Shown: positions 1-9,278 of the stretch, one piece after another
Layout of the letters: the number at the start of each line of letters is the position of its first letter
How positions within the stretch are numbered: position 1 is the stretch's first letter
From: an uncultured Christensenella sp.
Lineage (GTDB): Bacteria > Bacillota > Clostridia > Christensenellales > CAG-917
NCBI GenBank assembly: GCA_910578325.1
Contig: CAJTQT010000004.1
Location: 62,001 to 126,000, forward strand
Reading direction: 5' to 3'
Length of the DNA stretch: 64,000 nucleotides
The notes under the pieces: generated by a model
The model's database searches: none
What the model saw: only the letters and a program-made list of their open reading frames with translations
What the model was told of the DNA's origin: nothing
Made by a program: the position numbers and the translations under genes

Positions 1-1243
1 CGCCGTTCTCGCGGTATTTCTTTGCGATTTCAACACCGAGTTGAATATGCGTGCCTTCCAGTTCGTGGTCGACGGCCTTTCCTATATCGTGGAGAAGTCC
101 CGCTCTGCGCGCGATTCTGGGGTCGATACCCATTTCAGAAGCCATAATCGACGCAAGCGACGCAACCTCTATGGAATGCTTCAATACATTCTGGCCGTAA
201 CTCGTACGGTATTTAAGTCTGCCGAGAATCTTGATAATTTCGGGATGCAAGCCGTGAACGCCAACTTCGAAAGCCGCCTCTTCGCCCGCTTCTTTTATGC
301 CCGCTTCCACTTCGCGGCGAACCTTGTCGACCATCTCCTCGATTCTCGCGGGATGGATACGTCCGTCGGTTATAAGTTTTTCGAGAGTGAGTCTTGCAAC
401 TTCGCGTCTTACGGGATCGAAACTCGAAAGAGTGATAACGTCGGGAGTATCGTCAATTATAAGGTCCACGCCCGTCGCGCTTTCGAGAGCGCGGATGTTT
501 CTTCCCATACGTCCTATAATTCTGCCCTTCATCTCGTCGTTGGGAAGAGCAACGACCGATACGGTGTTCTCCGTCGCGTGGTCGGCGGCGCAACGCTGTA
601 TTGCCTGCGAGATTATGTTTCTCGCCTCTTTCTGCGCGTTCTCCTTAGACTCCGCAATTATCGCTTTCGCATCCTGCGCGGCGTCTTTTTTAACTCCTTC
701 CAGCAAAGCGGATTTGAGTTCCGCCGCGGCGTCTTCCTTTGTCATTCCCGAAACTCTTTCGAGTTCCTTTTGCATAATCTCTTTGGAATGGCTCAGTTCG
801 TCCTCTATGCCTTTAAGCCTTTCTTTCGTTTCTTCGTTCTGCTTCTGAACACGTTCCGCATCTTCGATTTTTCTATCGAGAGTCGCGCTCTTCTTGTCAA
901 TCAAATCCTCTTTTTTGTCAAGAGCGGATTCTTTCTGCGCGAGTCTGTTTTCGGTACGTTGCCAATCCTGTTTGCGCTCCTTAGTTTCCTTTTCAAAGTC
1001 GTCGCGCATCCTGTTCATCTGTTCTTTCGCTTCGATAAGACCGTCTTTACGTATGGTCTTTGCTTCCAAATTTGCTTCTTCGATAATCCTCGCCGCCTCA
1101 CGCTTTGCGTTGCCGATTTTGTTCATCGAGTAGGATTTAAAAACAAAAAAGCCTATCAATGCACCGACTACCGCCGTGGCTATCGCTATACCCGCGATGC
1201 CGCCCGCGTCGATTGCGGAATTCAATAATCCGAATATGGTCAT
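1..1243 (-). CDS. rny: Ribonuclease Y (partial, 3' end outside window)
   Basis: Membrane-anchored endoribonuclease that initiates mRNA decay in Bacillota. The visible part is about 414 codons; B. subtilis RNase Y has 520, so roughly 100 C-terminal residues lie beyond base 1. Read from the minus strand, it shows an N-terminal membrane segment (residues about 10-35), a long charged coiled coil (about 40-210), a KH domain with GRIIGRMGRNIRALE near residue 238, and an HD domain with the catalytic HDIGKAVDHE near residue 384. The ATG at 1243-1241 has a good GGAGG 5 bases upstream. It lies downstream of recA, as in many Clostridia, but has its own promoter and sits behind a recA terminator, so it is probably transcribed separately. 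Confidence 0.96.
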   Translation of the reverse strand, partial: MTIFGLLNSAIDAGGIAGIAIATAVVGALIGFFVFKSYSMNKIGNAKREAARIIEEANLEAKTIRKDGLIEAKEQMNRMRDDFEKETKERKQDWQRTENRLAQKESALDKKEDLIDKKSATLDRKIEDAERVQKQNEETKERLKGIEDELSHSKEIMQKELERVSGMTKEDAAAELKSALLEGVKKDAAQDAKAIIAESKENAQKEARNIISQAIQRCAADHATENTVSVVALPNDEMKGRIIGRMGRNIRALESATGVDLIIDDTPDVITLSSFDPVRREVARLTLEKLITDGRIHPARIEEMVDKVRREVEAGIKEAGEEAAFEVGVHGLHPEIIKILGRLKYRTSYGQNVLKHSIEVASLASIMASEMGIDPRIARRAGLLHDIGKAVDHELEGTHIQLGVEIAKKYRENG

Positions 1244-1409
1244 TTGAGACCTCCATTTATATAATCAAAACCATACGCGAAAACACAAAAATATTTCCAA
1301 ATCCGAAAAGAGAATCTATATGTTCGGCAACAAAAACTATGCGTGCCGTAAAACTTAAACAATCTATCTATACGGTTGTTGTTTTCGTAAATATGATTTT
1401 GTCTTAAAT

Positions 1410-1438
1410 AGTATATACTATTTTAAATATTTAGTCAA
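1410..1438 (-). promoter_or_regulatory. Sigma-A promoter of rny
   Basis: On the minus strand TTGACT (1438-1433) and TATACT (1415-1410) are separated by exactly 17 bases. Transcription would start near 1403 and give a leader of about 160 nt before the rny ATG. The match is close to consensus in both hexamers. The leader itself (1244-1403) shows no gene. Confidence 0.75.
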
Positions 1439-1527
1439 CGGATTAAGGCTATACGCGCATAAAATCAAACGGTGCGGCAGGCAAATTCGACCTGTCATAA
1501 CAAAAAGCCGCAAATATCGCCGAAAAC

Positions 1528-1562
1528 GCAGTTTATCCGCCCAAAACAGGCGGATAAACTGC
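1528..1562 (-). terminator. Rho-independent terminator of recA
   Basis: A perfect 14-bp stem (1528-1541 with 1549-1562) encloses a 7-base loop, followed on the minus strand by GTTTTC. It starts 29 bases after the recA stop. Together with the rny promoter it accounts for most of the 350-base gap between recA and rny; no gene is visible there. Confidence 0.75.
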
Positions 1563-1590
1563 TTAATAAACTAATTGTGCTTTTTAACTG

Positions 1591-2598
1591 TCAGTTCAAA
1601 CTGTATTTTTCACGCACTTTTGCGTCAAGTTCCGCAAGAATGTCGGGATGATTTTCGAGATACTCAACTGTTTTATCTCTGCCCTGACCGATTTTTTCGT
1701 CGTTATAACTGTACCAACTTCCGCCTTTCTGAACAAAGCCGTTTGCGACCGCAACGTCAAGAATACACGCCGTCAGAGATACGCCTTTTCCGTACATAAT
1801 ATCAAATTCCGCCGTTCTGAAAGGAGGTGCGACTTTGTTTTTTACAATCTTTGCAAGCACGTGGTTTCCTATGACGTCCGAACCGTCTTTAATCGCGTCT
1901 TTTCTGCGTACGTCTATACGCACCGAAGCATAAAACTTCAATGCCTTGCCGCCCGTTGTAGTTTCCGCGCTGCCGTACATAACTCCAACTTTCTCGCGCA
2001 ACTGATTGATGAAAATTATCGTGCACTTGCTTTTCGAGGCAACCGAAGTAAGTTTACGCAACGCCTGCGACATAAGTCTTGCCTGCAATCCGACGTGGCT
2101 GTCCCCCATATCGCCCTCTATTTCCGCCTGCGGAGTAAGAGCGGCAACCGAGTCTACTACAATTATATCAACCGCATTGCTTCGCACCAGAGTTTCCACA
2201 ATGTCCAGAGCCTGCTCTCCGTTGTCGGGTTGCGCAATATAAAGTTTTTCTATCTGCACGCCGAGTTTAGACGCATATACGGGGTCGAGCGCGTGTTCCG
2301 CGTCGATAAACGCCGCGGTGCCTCCCGTCTTCTGCATTTCCGCAACGCAATGCAACGCGACCGTTGTCTTACCCGATGACTCGGGTCCGTATATTTCGAT
2401 GATTCTGCCTTTCGGAATACCGCCTATGCCCAACGCGATATCGAGCGTCAGACATCCTGTCGATACGGCTTCGACTTTCTGTCCCGTATCATCCCCCAGC
2501 AACATAATCGAACCTTTTCCGAAATGCTTTTCTATTTGCGCGAGAGCGTCTTGAAGGCTCTCGGCTTTGGTTTTCGGTTTTTCGTTTTTTTCCGCCAT
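1591..2598 (-). CDS. recA: Recombinase RecA
   Basis: ATP-dependent strand-exchange protein of homologous recombination, also the co-protease for LexA in the SOS response. The 335-residue protein has Walker A GPESSGKT at residues 71-78, the VDSVAAL Walker B strand near 150, and the loop-2 region with QLREKVGVM. It is slightly shorter than typical (about 345-350) because the acidic C-terminal tail is brief. The ATG is preceded by AAAGGAG. It follows the shortened cinA with a 99-base gap. No canonical Gram-positive LexA box (CGAAC-N4-GTTCG) is evident in that gap. Confidence 0.98.
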   Translation of the reverse strand: MAEKNEKPKTKAESLQDALAQIEKHFGKGSIMLLGDDTGQKVEAVSTGCLTLDIALGIGGIPKGRIIEIYGPESSGKTTVALHCVAEMQKTGGTAAFIDAEHALDPVYASKLGVQIEKLYIAQPDNGEQALDIVETLVRSNAVDIIVVDSVAALTPQAEIEGDMGDSHVGLQARLMSQALRKLTSVASKSKCTIIFINQLREKVGVMYGSAETTTGGKALKFYASVRIDVRRKDAIKDGSDVIGNHVLAKIVKNKVAPPFRTAEFDIMYGKGVSLTACILDVAVANGFVQKGGSWYSYNDEKIGQGRDKTVEYLENHPDILAELDAKVREKYSLN

Positions 2599-2697
2599 AG
2601 TGTATTTCTCCTTTATCTAACGCCGCTAAGACGTATTGACAGTTTATATTTTATTGCAACATACGCACCGTTTTCGGTACATTGCGAATAATTTCCG

Positions 2698-3399
2698 TTA
2701 TAAGTGCCAGATATCGCCTTTGAGATATCTGACAAGATAGAACAAAGCGACGTTTGCCGCGCATCCGCGGATATGGTTGCGGTCGCCTTCGAATCTGCGT
2801 TCGAACACAGGTATAAAATCACCGCCGCCTACCGCAATATACACAAGACCGACAGGCTTTCCCTCATCTCCGCGAGGTCCCGCAAGTCCTGTTGTCGCAA
2901 GTCCTATATCGACGGGCTCCCGCACCAGTCCCCTGACCATTTCATACGCGGTTTGTCTGCTTATCGCGCCCTGCCTCGCGAGCGTACCGTTGCTTACGCC
3001 GAGCCGCGAAATTTTCGACGACTTATTGTAACAGACTATTCCTTCGTAAAAGTTTTCGCTTATTCCCGAAATCTCCGTCAGGCGCGAACAGATTTCGCCG
3101 CCCGTAAGGCTTTCGGCAACCGCGAGCACGCGAGAGTTCATTTTGAGAAGTTTTGCGGCAATCTCCTGCAAGGATGCGTCGCCTGCAAAATACACCTCGT
3201 CTGAGAACACGTTATAAACTTCGCTCTTTATCTGCTCGAATTTGAGTCTTCCCAGCGATTTCGGCGCGCTCATAACTATTTTTGCGTCGAGACAATCTTC
3301 CGTTACGCAGAAATTCACCCCGCTATCGGAAAACCTTTCAAGACGTTTCAGAATTTCGTCTTGTGTCAATCCGCATAATTTTACCGATTCGTTTATCAT
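2698..3399 (-). CDS. CinA-like protein lacking the N-terminal MoaB-like domain (NMN amidohydrolase type)
   Basis: This matches the second half of CinA. Residues 1-80 resemble the middle domain, and residues from about 90 form the CinA C-terminal (PncC) domain, with AESLTGGEICSRLT and a GLAGPRGDEGKPVGLVYIA segment. PncC domains deamidate nicotinamide mononucleotide in pyridine nucleotide salvage. Full CinA is about 410 residues and starts with a COG1058 molybdopterin-binding-like domain; here only 233 residues exist and nothing resembling that domain lies upstream, because pgsA ends 21 bases away. The gene keeps the usual place between pgsA and recA. It is likely functional as a PncC-type enzyme, but the ADP-ribose pyrophosphatase activity tied to the missing domain should be absent. 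Confidence 0.85.
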   Translation of the reverse strand: MINESVKLCGLTQDEILKRLERFSDSGVNFCVTEDCLDAKIVMSAPKSLGRLKFEQIKSEVYNVFSDEVYFAGDASLQEIAAKLLKMNSRVLAVAESLTGGEICSRLTEISGISENFYEGIVCYNKSSKISRLGVSNGTLARQGAISRQTAYEMVRGLVREPVDIGLATTGLAGPRGDEGKPVGLVYIAVGGGDFIPVFERRFEGDRNHIRGCAANVALFYLVRYLKGDIWHL

Positions 3400-3419
3400 A
3401 TATACGCCTGCATTGAAAC

Positions 3420-4085
3420 TCAGTTCTCTGCCCTGTCGCTTACGCCGTCCGCCTGTTTTGCCGCCGACGTATCGGGACTTTCAGCGATCGGTTGCAGAAC
3501 GTGCCTGTTCTTATAGATATATCTCGCGCCGCTGAACACCGCAAACGCCGCGCCGATATAGAACAGCACCGTTCCCATCCAACCGATTACGACGTGCAGT
3601 CCCGCAAGCATAAGCGTGGTTACCGACACGTCCAGAAACACTGTTTTGATTTTGCCGAATATATCCGCCGCAAGCACCAGATTCTTTTTGGCGGCGATTG
3701 AGCGGAATACGCTTATAAGCAACTCGCGCGACAGTATTAACCCGCTTAGAAGCGCGATTACAACGCCGTTGTGCATAAACTTGTCGCCCATTGTAAGTCC
3801 GTCCTGATACAGCACGATGAGGAAAAGCATAATAACTATAACGACCTTATCCGCAAGCGGATCCAAAAGTTTGCCAAGGTCTGAAACGGTTCCCGTTTTC
3901 CTCGCGATATAGCCGTCGAGGAAATCCGTCGAACAGCAAATCGAAAACAGAACGGCGGAGACTATCAGAGAGGCGAGATAACCTGTCTGCGTTTGCAGAG
4001 AATGCGCGAGAATAAACGCTATTATCGTCGGGATTATCAGAAAAATACGCGCTACGGTTATCTTAGTTGCCAAAGTCAATTTCAT
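3420..4085 (-). CDS. pgsA: CDP-diacylglycerol--glycerol-3-phosphate 3-phosphatidyltransferase
   Basis: Integral membrane enzyme that makes phosphatidylglycerophosphate, the first committed step to phosphatidylglycerol and cardiolipin. The 221-residue protein carries the complete CDP-alcohol phosphotransferase signature D57-G58-x2-A61-R62-x8-G71-x3-D75-x3-D79, followed by several hydrophobic segments. A short polar C-terminal tail of about 25 residues is unusual but not disruptive. Its start overlaps the rimO stop by four bases (ATGA), which implies translational coupling within the rimO-pgsA-cinA-recA cluster. Confidence 0.96.
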   Translation of the reverse strand: MKLTLATKITVARIFLIIPTIIAFILAHSLQTQTGYLASLIVSAVLFSICCSTDFLDGYIARKTGTVSDLGKLLDPLADKVVIVIMLFLIVLYQDGLTMGDKFMHNGVVIALLSGLILSRELLISVFRSIAAKKNLVLAADIFGKIKTVFLDVSVTTLMLAGLHVVIGWMGTVLFYIGAAFAVFSGARYIYKNRHVLQPIAESPDTSAAKQADGVSDRAEN

Positions 4086-5389
4086 TGAATTACTACCCCC
4101 AAAAGGTCTACGCCGTCGGTGCCGACTATTTCTACTTCGTAAAAGTTGCCTATGAGCGCTTCGCTGTCGGACGTGAAGTACACAGTATTATCGATTTCCG
4201 GAGCCTGTACAGACGTTCTACCCACGAAAGCCTGCTTCTCGTAATCTATGCCGTCGTACAACACGCGTACGCGCTTGCCGATGACCGACTTGTTACGCTC
4301 GCACATAATCTCGGTCTGCAAACGCGTCAGTTCGTCTGCTCTCGCCTGCTTGATCTCTTCCGGCAGATGTCCGTCCAGCCTGTCGGCGGGCGTGCCTTCT
4401 TCTCTCGAATATGCAAAGAATCCCGCATAATCGATTTCAGCGCATTTTATAAAATCGCGGAGTTTTTCAAACGCTTCCTCGCTCTCACCCGGAAATCCGC
4501 AAATAAACGTAGTTCTGAGGGTTATACCTGCCGCTTTTACCTTTTTTATCAACTCACGCGTATAACGCTCGTCGGTATGCCTGTTCATACGTTTCAAAAC
4601 GCCGCTGTCAATATGCTGGAAAGGTATATCCATATACTTTGCGACCTTAGGTTCCGTCGCAATGAATTCAATCAGCGCGTCGTCTACCATTTCGGGTTCG
4701 AGATACAGCAAACGTATAAGGTCGAAATCCAACTTTTCGAGTTCTTTCACAAGTTCCGTCAAATGCGGCTTTCCGTCAAAATCAATTCCGTACCTTGTCA
4801 CGTCCTGCGCCACGAGAATAAGTTCCCTAACGCCGTCGTCGGAAAGAGTTTTCGCCTCTCTCAGCAAATCCTCCGTCTTTTCCGATCTGTATTTTCCGCG
4901 TATTGACGGGATAGCGCAATATGTACAGTGATTATTGCATCCTTCCGCAATTTTAAGATAGGCGTAGTGATATGGAGTCGTCAGCACTCTCTTTCCGTAA
5001 AAAGCGTCTTTGCACTCCGTACGGCTAACTCTGTTTTTTCCGTCTATCTCTTTCAGCACGTTTAAGATTTCATCGTAAGCGGCGATTCCGAGAAAGGCGT
5101 CGACCTCCGGAAATTCCGCTTTAAGTTCATCAACATATCTCTGCGAAAGACATCCGGTAACAACGACGTATTTTACTTTTGCCGTTTTCTTGCACTCAAC
5201 AGCCCAAAGCACTTCGTCTATGGATTCCTCTTTCGCCTTATCTATAAACGCGCAGGTGTTGACGATAAGCGCGTCCGCCTCTTCCGCGTCCGATACAACC
5301 GTGTGCCCGCCTTCCACAAGTCTTGCAAGCATCTTTTCGGTGTCGACTCTGTTTTTATCGCATCCGAGCGATATCGCGCCTATTCTCAT
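4082..5389 (-). CDS. rimO: Ribosomal protein S12 methylthiotransferase RimO
   Basis: Radical-SAM enzyme that methylthiolates the conserved aspartate of ribosomal protein S12. All three parts are visible in the 435 residues: an N-terminal UPF0004 domain with cysteines 10, 46 and 80 for the auxiliary cluster, the radical-SAM motif CNNHCTYC at 151-158, and a C-terminal TRAM domain from about residue 370. The motif context GKYRSE is typical of RimO rather than MiaB. It lies between ftsK and pgsA, a common clostridial arrangement. Confidence 0.96.
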   Translation of the reverse strand: MRIGAISLGCDKNRVDTEKMLARLVEGGHTVVSDAEEADALIVNTCAFIDKAKEESIDEVLWAVECKKTAKVKYVVVTGCLSQRYVDELKAEFPEVDAFLGIAAYDEILNVLKEIDGKNRVSRTECKDAFYGKRVLTTPYHYAYLKIAEGCNNHCTYCAIPSIRGKYRSEKTEDLLREAKTLSDDGVRELILVAQDVTRYGIDFDGKPHLTELVKELEKLDFDLIRLLYLEPEMVDDALIEFIATEPKVAKYMDIPFQHIDSGVLKRMNRHTDERYTRELIKKVKAAGITLRTTFICGFPGESEEAFEKLRDFIKCAEIDYAGFFAYSREEGTPADRLDGHLPEEIKQARADELTRLQTEIMCERNKSVIGKRVRVLYDGIDYEKQAFVGRTSVQAPEIDNTVYFTSDSEALIGNFYEVEIVGTDGVDLLGVVIQ

Positions 5390-5462
5390 CTTTTGCCTGT
5401 CGGTTCCTTTTATCAGTCATTGAAACGCCGCATCGGATATACTCCGAGCAGTCGGTTTTCGG

Positions 5463-8400
5463 TTATTCTTCATCTTCTCTGTCTTCGCTTCCCGCGCGCA
5501 AAGCGTCGAGTTGCTCATACGAAATATTAACCGCTTTTTTCTTTTTATCCGAGGGATCTACGGGGGTAAGGAAGCCCATATCGTCCATCATATCGTAGAT
5601 TTTCGCCGCCTTCGGCCATCCGAGCCCGAGTTTGCGCTGAATGTAGGAAATGGCTATCGGCGAATTGTTGTCCTCTCTGAGTTCGATACCCAGTTCGAGA
5701 GCCTTGAAAAGTTCGGGAGGCATAGAATCCTTCGCCTTTGCGTGGTCTTTTGCCGAGAACTCCGGTCTGTCCTCTTCCGCTTCCTTGAATATAGCGTCCT
5801 TGATATTGTTGTCAAAGTAACTGTCGTTATGCTGTTTGATAAAGTCCACGACCTTTTTAACTTCATCGTTGGATATAAACGCGCCCTGCATACGTTCGAG
5901 TTCAGACGCGCCCGTGGACATAAACAGCAGATCGCCGTAACCCAGCAGTTTATCCGCGCCTACGCTGTCGAGGATAGTCTTACTGTCGAAACTCGACGTA
6001 ACTTTAAACGCAACGCGGCTAGGGAAGTTATTTTTGATCGTACCGCTGATGACGTCAACCGAGGGACGTTGAGTTGCAAGCACGAGATGAATACCCGTCG
6101 CTCTTGCCAAACGCGCAATGCGGTTTACAGTGTCTTCAACCGCTTTTTTGCCCGTCGACATCAGATCGGCAAATTCGTCTACAACTATTACTATGCGCGC
6201 CATTTTCTCGTATCCGTGTACGTGTACGTCCGCATTGTAACCCTCTATATCCCTGTAACCGACTTCCGCAAAATACTTCATACGGCGTTCCATCTCCTGT
6301 ATAGCCCAGTTGAGCGCGCGGATTGCCTTGTCGGTATCGCAAATAATCTCGTCCATAAGCAGATGGGGTATGCCCGCATATATAGACATCTCTACGCGTT
6401 TCGGGTCAACGAGAATGAGACGCACGTCGTCGGGAGACGCCTTGTACAGCAAACTCACAATTAGCGAGTTGATACAGCAACTCTTACCTGCGCCCGTCGC
6501 GCCCGCAATAAGCACGTGCGGGAGTTTTCTCACTTCGACCACTCTGCTCACGCCGTACAGATTTTTGCCGAGAGCAAACGACGCGGGATCTTTTGCGCGG
6601 TTGAACTCGGGAGATTCTATAATCTCGCTGAGGTTGACGTTGCGGCGTTTCTTGTTCGGCACTTCTATGCCGACGGCGTCCTCTCCGGGAATAGGCGCAA
6701 TGATACGCACGCTGCCTGCTTCCATCTTCATAGCGATATCGCTTTCAAGAGAGGAAATATAGTTTATCGTTCTGCCTCTCGGCATCTCGACTTTGAGTTT
6801 ATACATCGTAAACGTGGGTCCGACTTTGATTTCCACAACCTCGCCTTTGATATTGAAGAAATCCAGCGTTTTGACGATTCTGTCTTTTTTCTGTTCGTAA
6901 TCCTCGTTCTGATCCACTTCGGGCGCGGGCGGTTCGAGCAAACTCACGGGAGGCGCGGCGTAAGGACGGCGAGGTATGCTCTTTGCAATTTCCTGCTCGA
7001 TATTGTTCTGAACGACGCGTTCCGCTTTCTTAGTCTGTTCCGAAACGGATTTTCTGACAGGCTCTCCCGCCGTCAGACCTCTGTTCTGCGAAGATTTGAC
7101 CTTTTCTTCCCTAAGCGCTTCTCTTTCATACTGACCTATGTTGGGAGTTTCCTTGATAGCCTGTTTGATATTCTGAATGCGCGATTGCATTTCCGCGCTT
7201 TCTTTATCCTTTGCGGACTGCTTCGCTATATCCGTCGTACTCTGTATCGCTGCGCGGGACATTTTATCGCCTGTAACTTTCTGACGTACAGGCGCGGGTT
7301 CGCTGGGAACTTCGCCTCCGACGGTGGGATTTTCGTCCTTATAAGCAGGTCTCAGGTTGTCGAGACTCGGTTTTAAAGGCTCATACTTCTTTATCACAGG
7401 TTTTTGCTGAACGCCGTTGCCGAAATAATTAGGCTCGGTGTTCTGTTCGGCTTCTTTTTCCACGGAAGTGGCCGCAAAAGCGCGCGGGATTTTCTTTTCT
7501 CCCGATACAGGCGTATATCCCGCTCTTTCCACATCGGAAATCGAAGCGGGCTGACCGTTACGCATAACGGTATCGTCCTTTGACGTCGTTTTACTGTCCG
7601 TTACGGTAACCGTAGCGGGAGCAATGCCCTGCGACGGACGCGCCTGCGGCTTTTCGTATGCCTCGGCGACAATTTCCTCCGTCTTTGAGTTCGAAGTATC
7701 TTCTCCGCTGATCGCCCTGTTGAGCGCGCCGAGCATTCCCACGTTTACGTTTGCGTTCACAGCGTTTTCCGCTTTGCGAATAGTGCTGTTTATTGTGTCT
7801 CCGCTGTCGGGATGCGACATAATTCTCGTCGGTTTAACGACTTCTTTCTTTACTTCTTCCGCCTCCGACACGACGCCGCCGACGGTATAATCCCTCGCCT
7901 CCGCCTCGAACTCCGCGATGGTCGGAGATTTTGCGAAAGATTTCACTCGCTCCTCTTTCAAAGAGTAATAATCGGGCTTAATACCGCCGTTGTAATCCGA
8001 GGTATTCTCGGACGTAAATCTGTCCGAGTCAGTTTTCTTGAAATCGTAATCCGCACCCTGAATCGTCTGCTCTTCCGAGCCGTTCTGAGCACGGTATCTG
8101 CGCATAAAATCCTCGCGCAGCGCGTCTCTGTCGGAATCTACGCCCAACTTATTGCGCATTTCCACTCGTCTGACCGCGCCGTACGACGGAGAAACGTCTG
8201 ACAACGCTTTGTTGCGAGGATTGCTTGCCGTTTCGTATCGCGACAGCACTTCCTCCGTGGGATTCTGCCCGAACAGTATGTCTCTGGCAAGTCCCTGCGG
8301 CGTATACGCGTTCACCGAACCGGTTCTCACCTGCGGCGTAAGCAATTCGTCCTCATAACCGCCGTTCCTGTTCGGATAAAGCGGGTCGAATGAGCCGATA

Positions 8401-9170
8401 GGCTTATATCCCGCTGCGCCTTTTGCCTTTCTGAAACCGCGCTTCTGCGGCATAGTATCTCCCGCGACGTCGACTACGTAAAGCGAATCGCCGCCCTCCT
8501 GCGCTTGCGAAAAGTCTGTAATAACGGGCATATCCGTCTGCTCGATAGGATGAGCGGCGCGTTCTCTTTTCGCTCTGCGGGAAGATTCGGGACGGTCGTA
8601 ATAATCGTTGCGTTCGCGCTTTGACGGCTTGCGTCCGACCTTACGCGAAGGAGCGGTATACGTGACGTTTCTGCGAATGGAAGGAAGTATGGCAAAAAAC
8701 GCGAGCACCAAAAAAGCGACGCAGGCTATTACAAGCGCGCCGACTGCGGTGGTCGCTTTCATAAGCGGATATGCTATAACTCCGTACAGCATTCCGCCCG
8801 CGGTATTCGTATTCTCGTAACAGGAAAAAAGATATTCGCCGTAACTTGCGCCGACAATGTGCACGCTCGACGTATAAACCTGCAAAGCGAGTATGCCCAG
8901 TACAAGCATACCCGTATAAAACAAAGCGCGTGAAAAGCGCATTCTCAGCCTGATGCCGAAAGTGAGCGCGATTCCGAGAATCACGCCGCCCAGAGCATAT
9001 CCGTAAAACGCCAGTCCGAAAAATCCTATCAAAAAGCCGCTAACCGTTTTCCCTATTTCGCCGAACGCCCCTACGGCGCACAAAAAGCAGAAAAGCGAAA
9101 CTGCGATAAGTATGATGCCCATCGCTATCTTGCCGCCGGTATGCGCTCTTGCTTGACGAGTATTTGCCAA
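5463..9170 (-). CDS. ftsK: DNA translocase FtsK/SpoIIIE with very long linker
   Basis: Hexameric membrane-anchored DNA pump that clears chromosomes from the division or sporulation septum. The N-terminus has about four membrane segments (residues about 12-180). A polar, low-complexity linker of roughly 550 residues follows, then the RecA-like motor with Walker A GATGAGKS near residue 886 and DEFADLM Walker B, and a C-terminal winged-helix gamma domain for KOPS/SRS reading. At about 1235 residues it is some 450 longer than B. subtilis SpoIIIE, the excess being the linker. I place the start at TTG 9170, directly after AAGGTGGG; an in-frame TTG at 9194 without a ribosome site would add 8 residues. 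Confidence 0.94.
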   Translation of the reverse strand: MANTRQARAHTGGKIAMGIILIAVSLFCFLCAVGAFGEIGKTVSGFLIGFFGLAFYGYALGGVILGIALTFGIRLRMRFSRALFYTGMLVLGILALQVYTSSVHIVGASYGEYLFSCYENTNTAGGMLYGVIAYPLMKATTAVGALVIACVAFLVLAFFAILPSIRRNVTYTAPSRKVGRKPSKRERNDYYDRPESSRRAKRERAAHPIEQTDMPVITDFSQAQEGGDSLYVVDVAGDTMPQKRGFRKAKGAAGYKPIGSFDPLYPNRNGGYEDELLTPQVRTGSVNAYTPQGLARDILFGQNPTEEVLSRYETASNPRNKALSDVSPSYGAVRRVEMRNKLGVDSDRDALREDFMRRYRAQNGSEEQTIQGADYDFKKTDSDRFTSENTSDYNGGIKPDYYSLKEERVKSFAKSPTIAEFEAEARDYTVGGVVSEAEEVKKEVVKPTRIMSHPDSGDTINSTIRKAENAVNANVNVGMLGALNRAISGEDTSNSKTEEIVAEAYEKPQARPSQGIAPATVTVTDSKTTSKDDTVMRNGQPASISDVERAGYTPVSGEKKIPRAFAATSVEKEAEQNTEPNYFGNGVQQKPVIKKYEPLKPSLDNLRPAYKDENPTVGGEVPSEPAPVRQKVTGDKMSRAAIQSTTDIAKQSAKDKESAEMQSRIQNIKQAIKETPNIGQYEREALREEKVKSSQNRGLTAGEPVRKSVSEQTKKAERVVQNNIEQEIAKSIPRRPYAAPPVSLLEPPAPEVDQNEDYEQKKDRIVKTLDFFNIKGEVVEIKVGPTFTMYKLKVEMPRGRTINYISSLESDIAMKMEAGSVRIIAPIPGEDAVGIEVPNKKRRNVNLSEIIESPEFNRAKDPASFALGKNLYGVSRVVEVRKLPHVLIAGATGAGKSCCINSLIVSLLYKASPDDVRLILVDPKRVEMSIYAGIPHLLMDEIICDTDKAIRALNWAIQEMERRMKYFAEVGYRDIEGYNADVHVHGYEKMARIVIVVDEFADLMSTGKKAVEDTVNRIARLARATGIHLVLATQRPSVDVISGTIKNNFPSRVAFKVTSSFDSKTILDSVGADKLLGYGDLLFMSTGASELERMQGAFISNDEVKKVVDFIKQHNDSYFDNNIKDAIFKEAEEDRPEFSAKDHAKAKDSMPPELFKALELGIELREDNNSPIAISYIQRKLGLGWPKAAKIYDMMDDMGFLTPVDPSDKKKKAVNISYEQLDALRAGSEDREDEE

Positions 9171-9278
9171 AACCCACCTTCCGTAAATATTCAATATTTG
9201 AAATTATAACATAGACTATATTATATTTCAAGCATAATATATCCAAAAAGCGAGCGATTTTATAACCTCGGATTCTAC

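Noticed and set aside
41..1228. Long plus-strand open frame opposite rny
   Set aside because: It is the antisense shadow of rny; the minus-strand translation gives clear membrane, KH and HD motifs.
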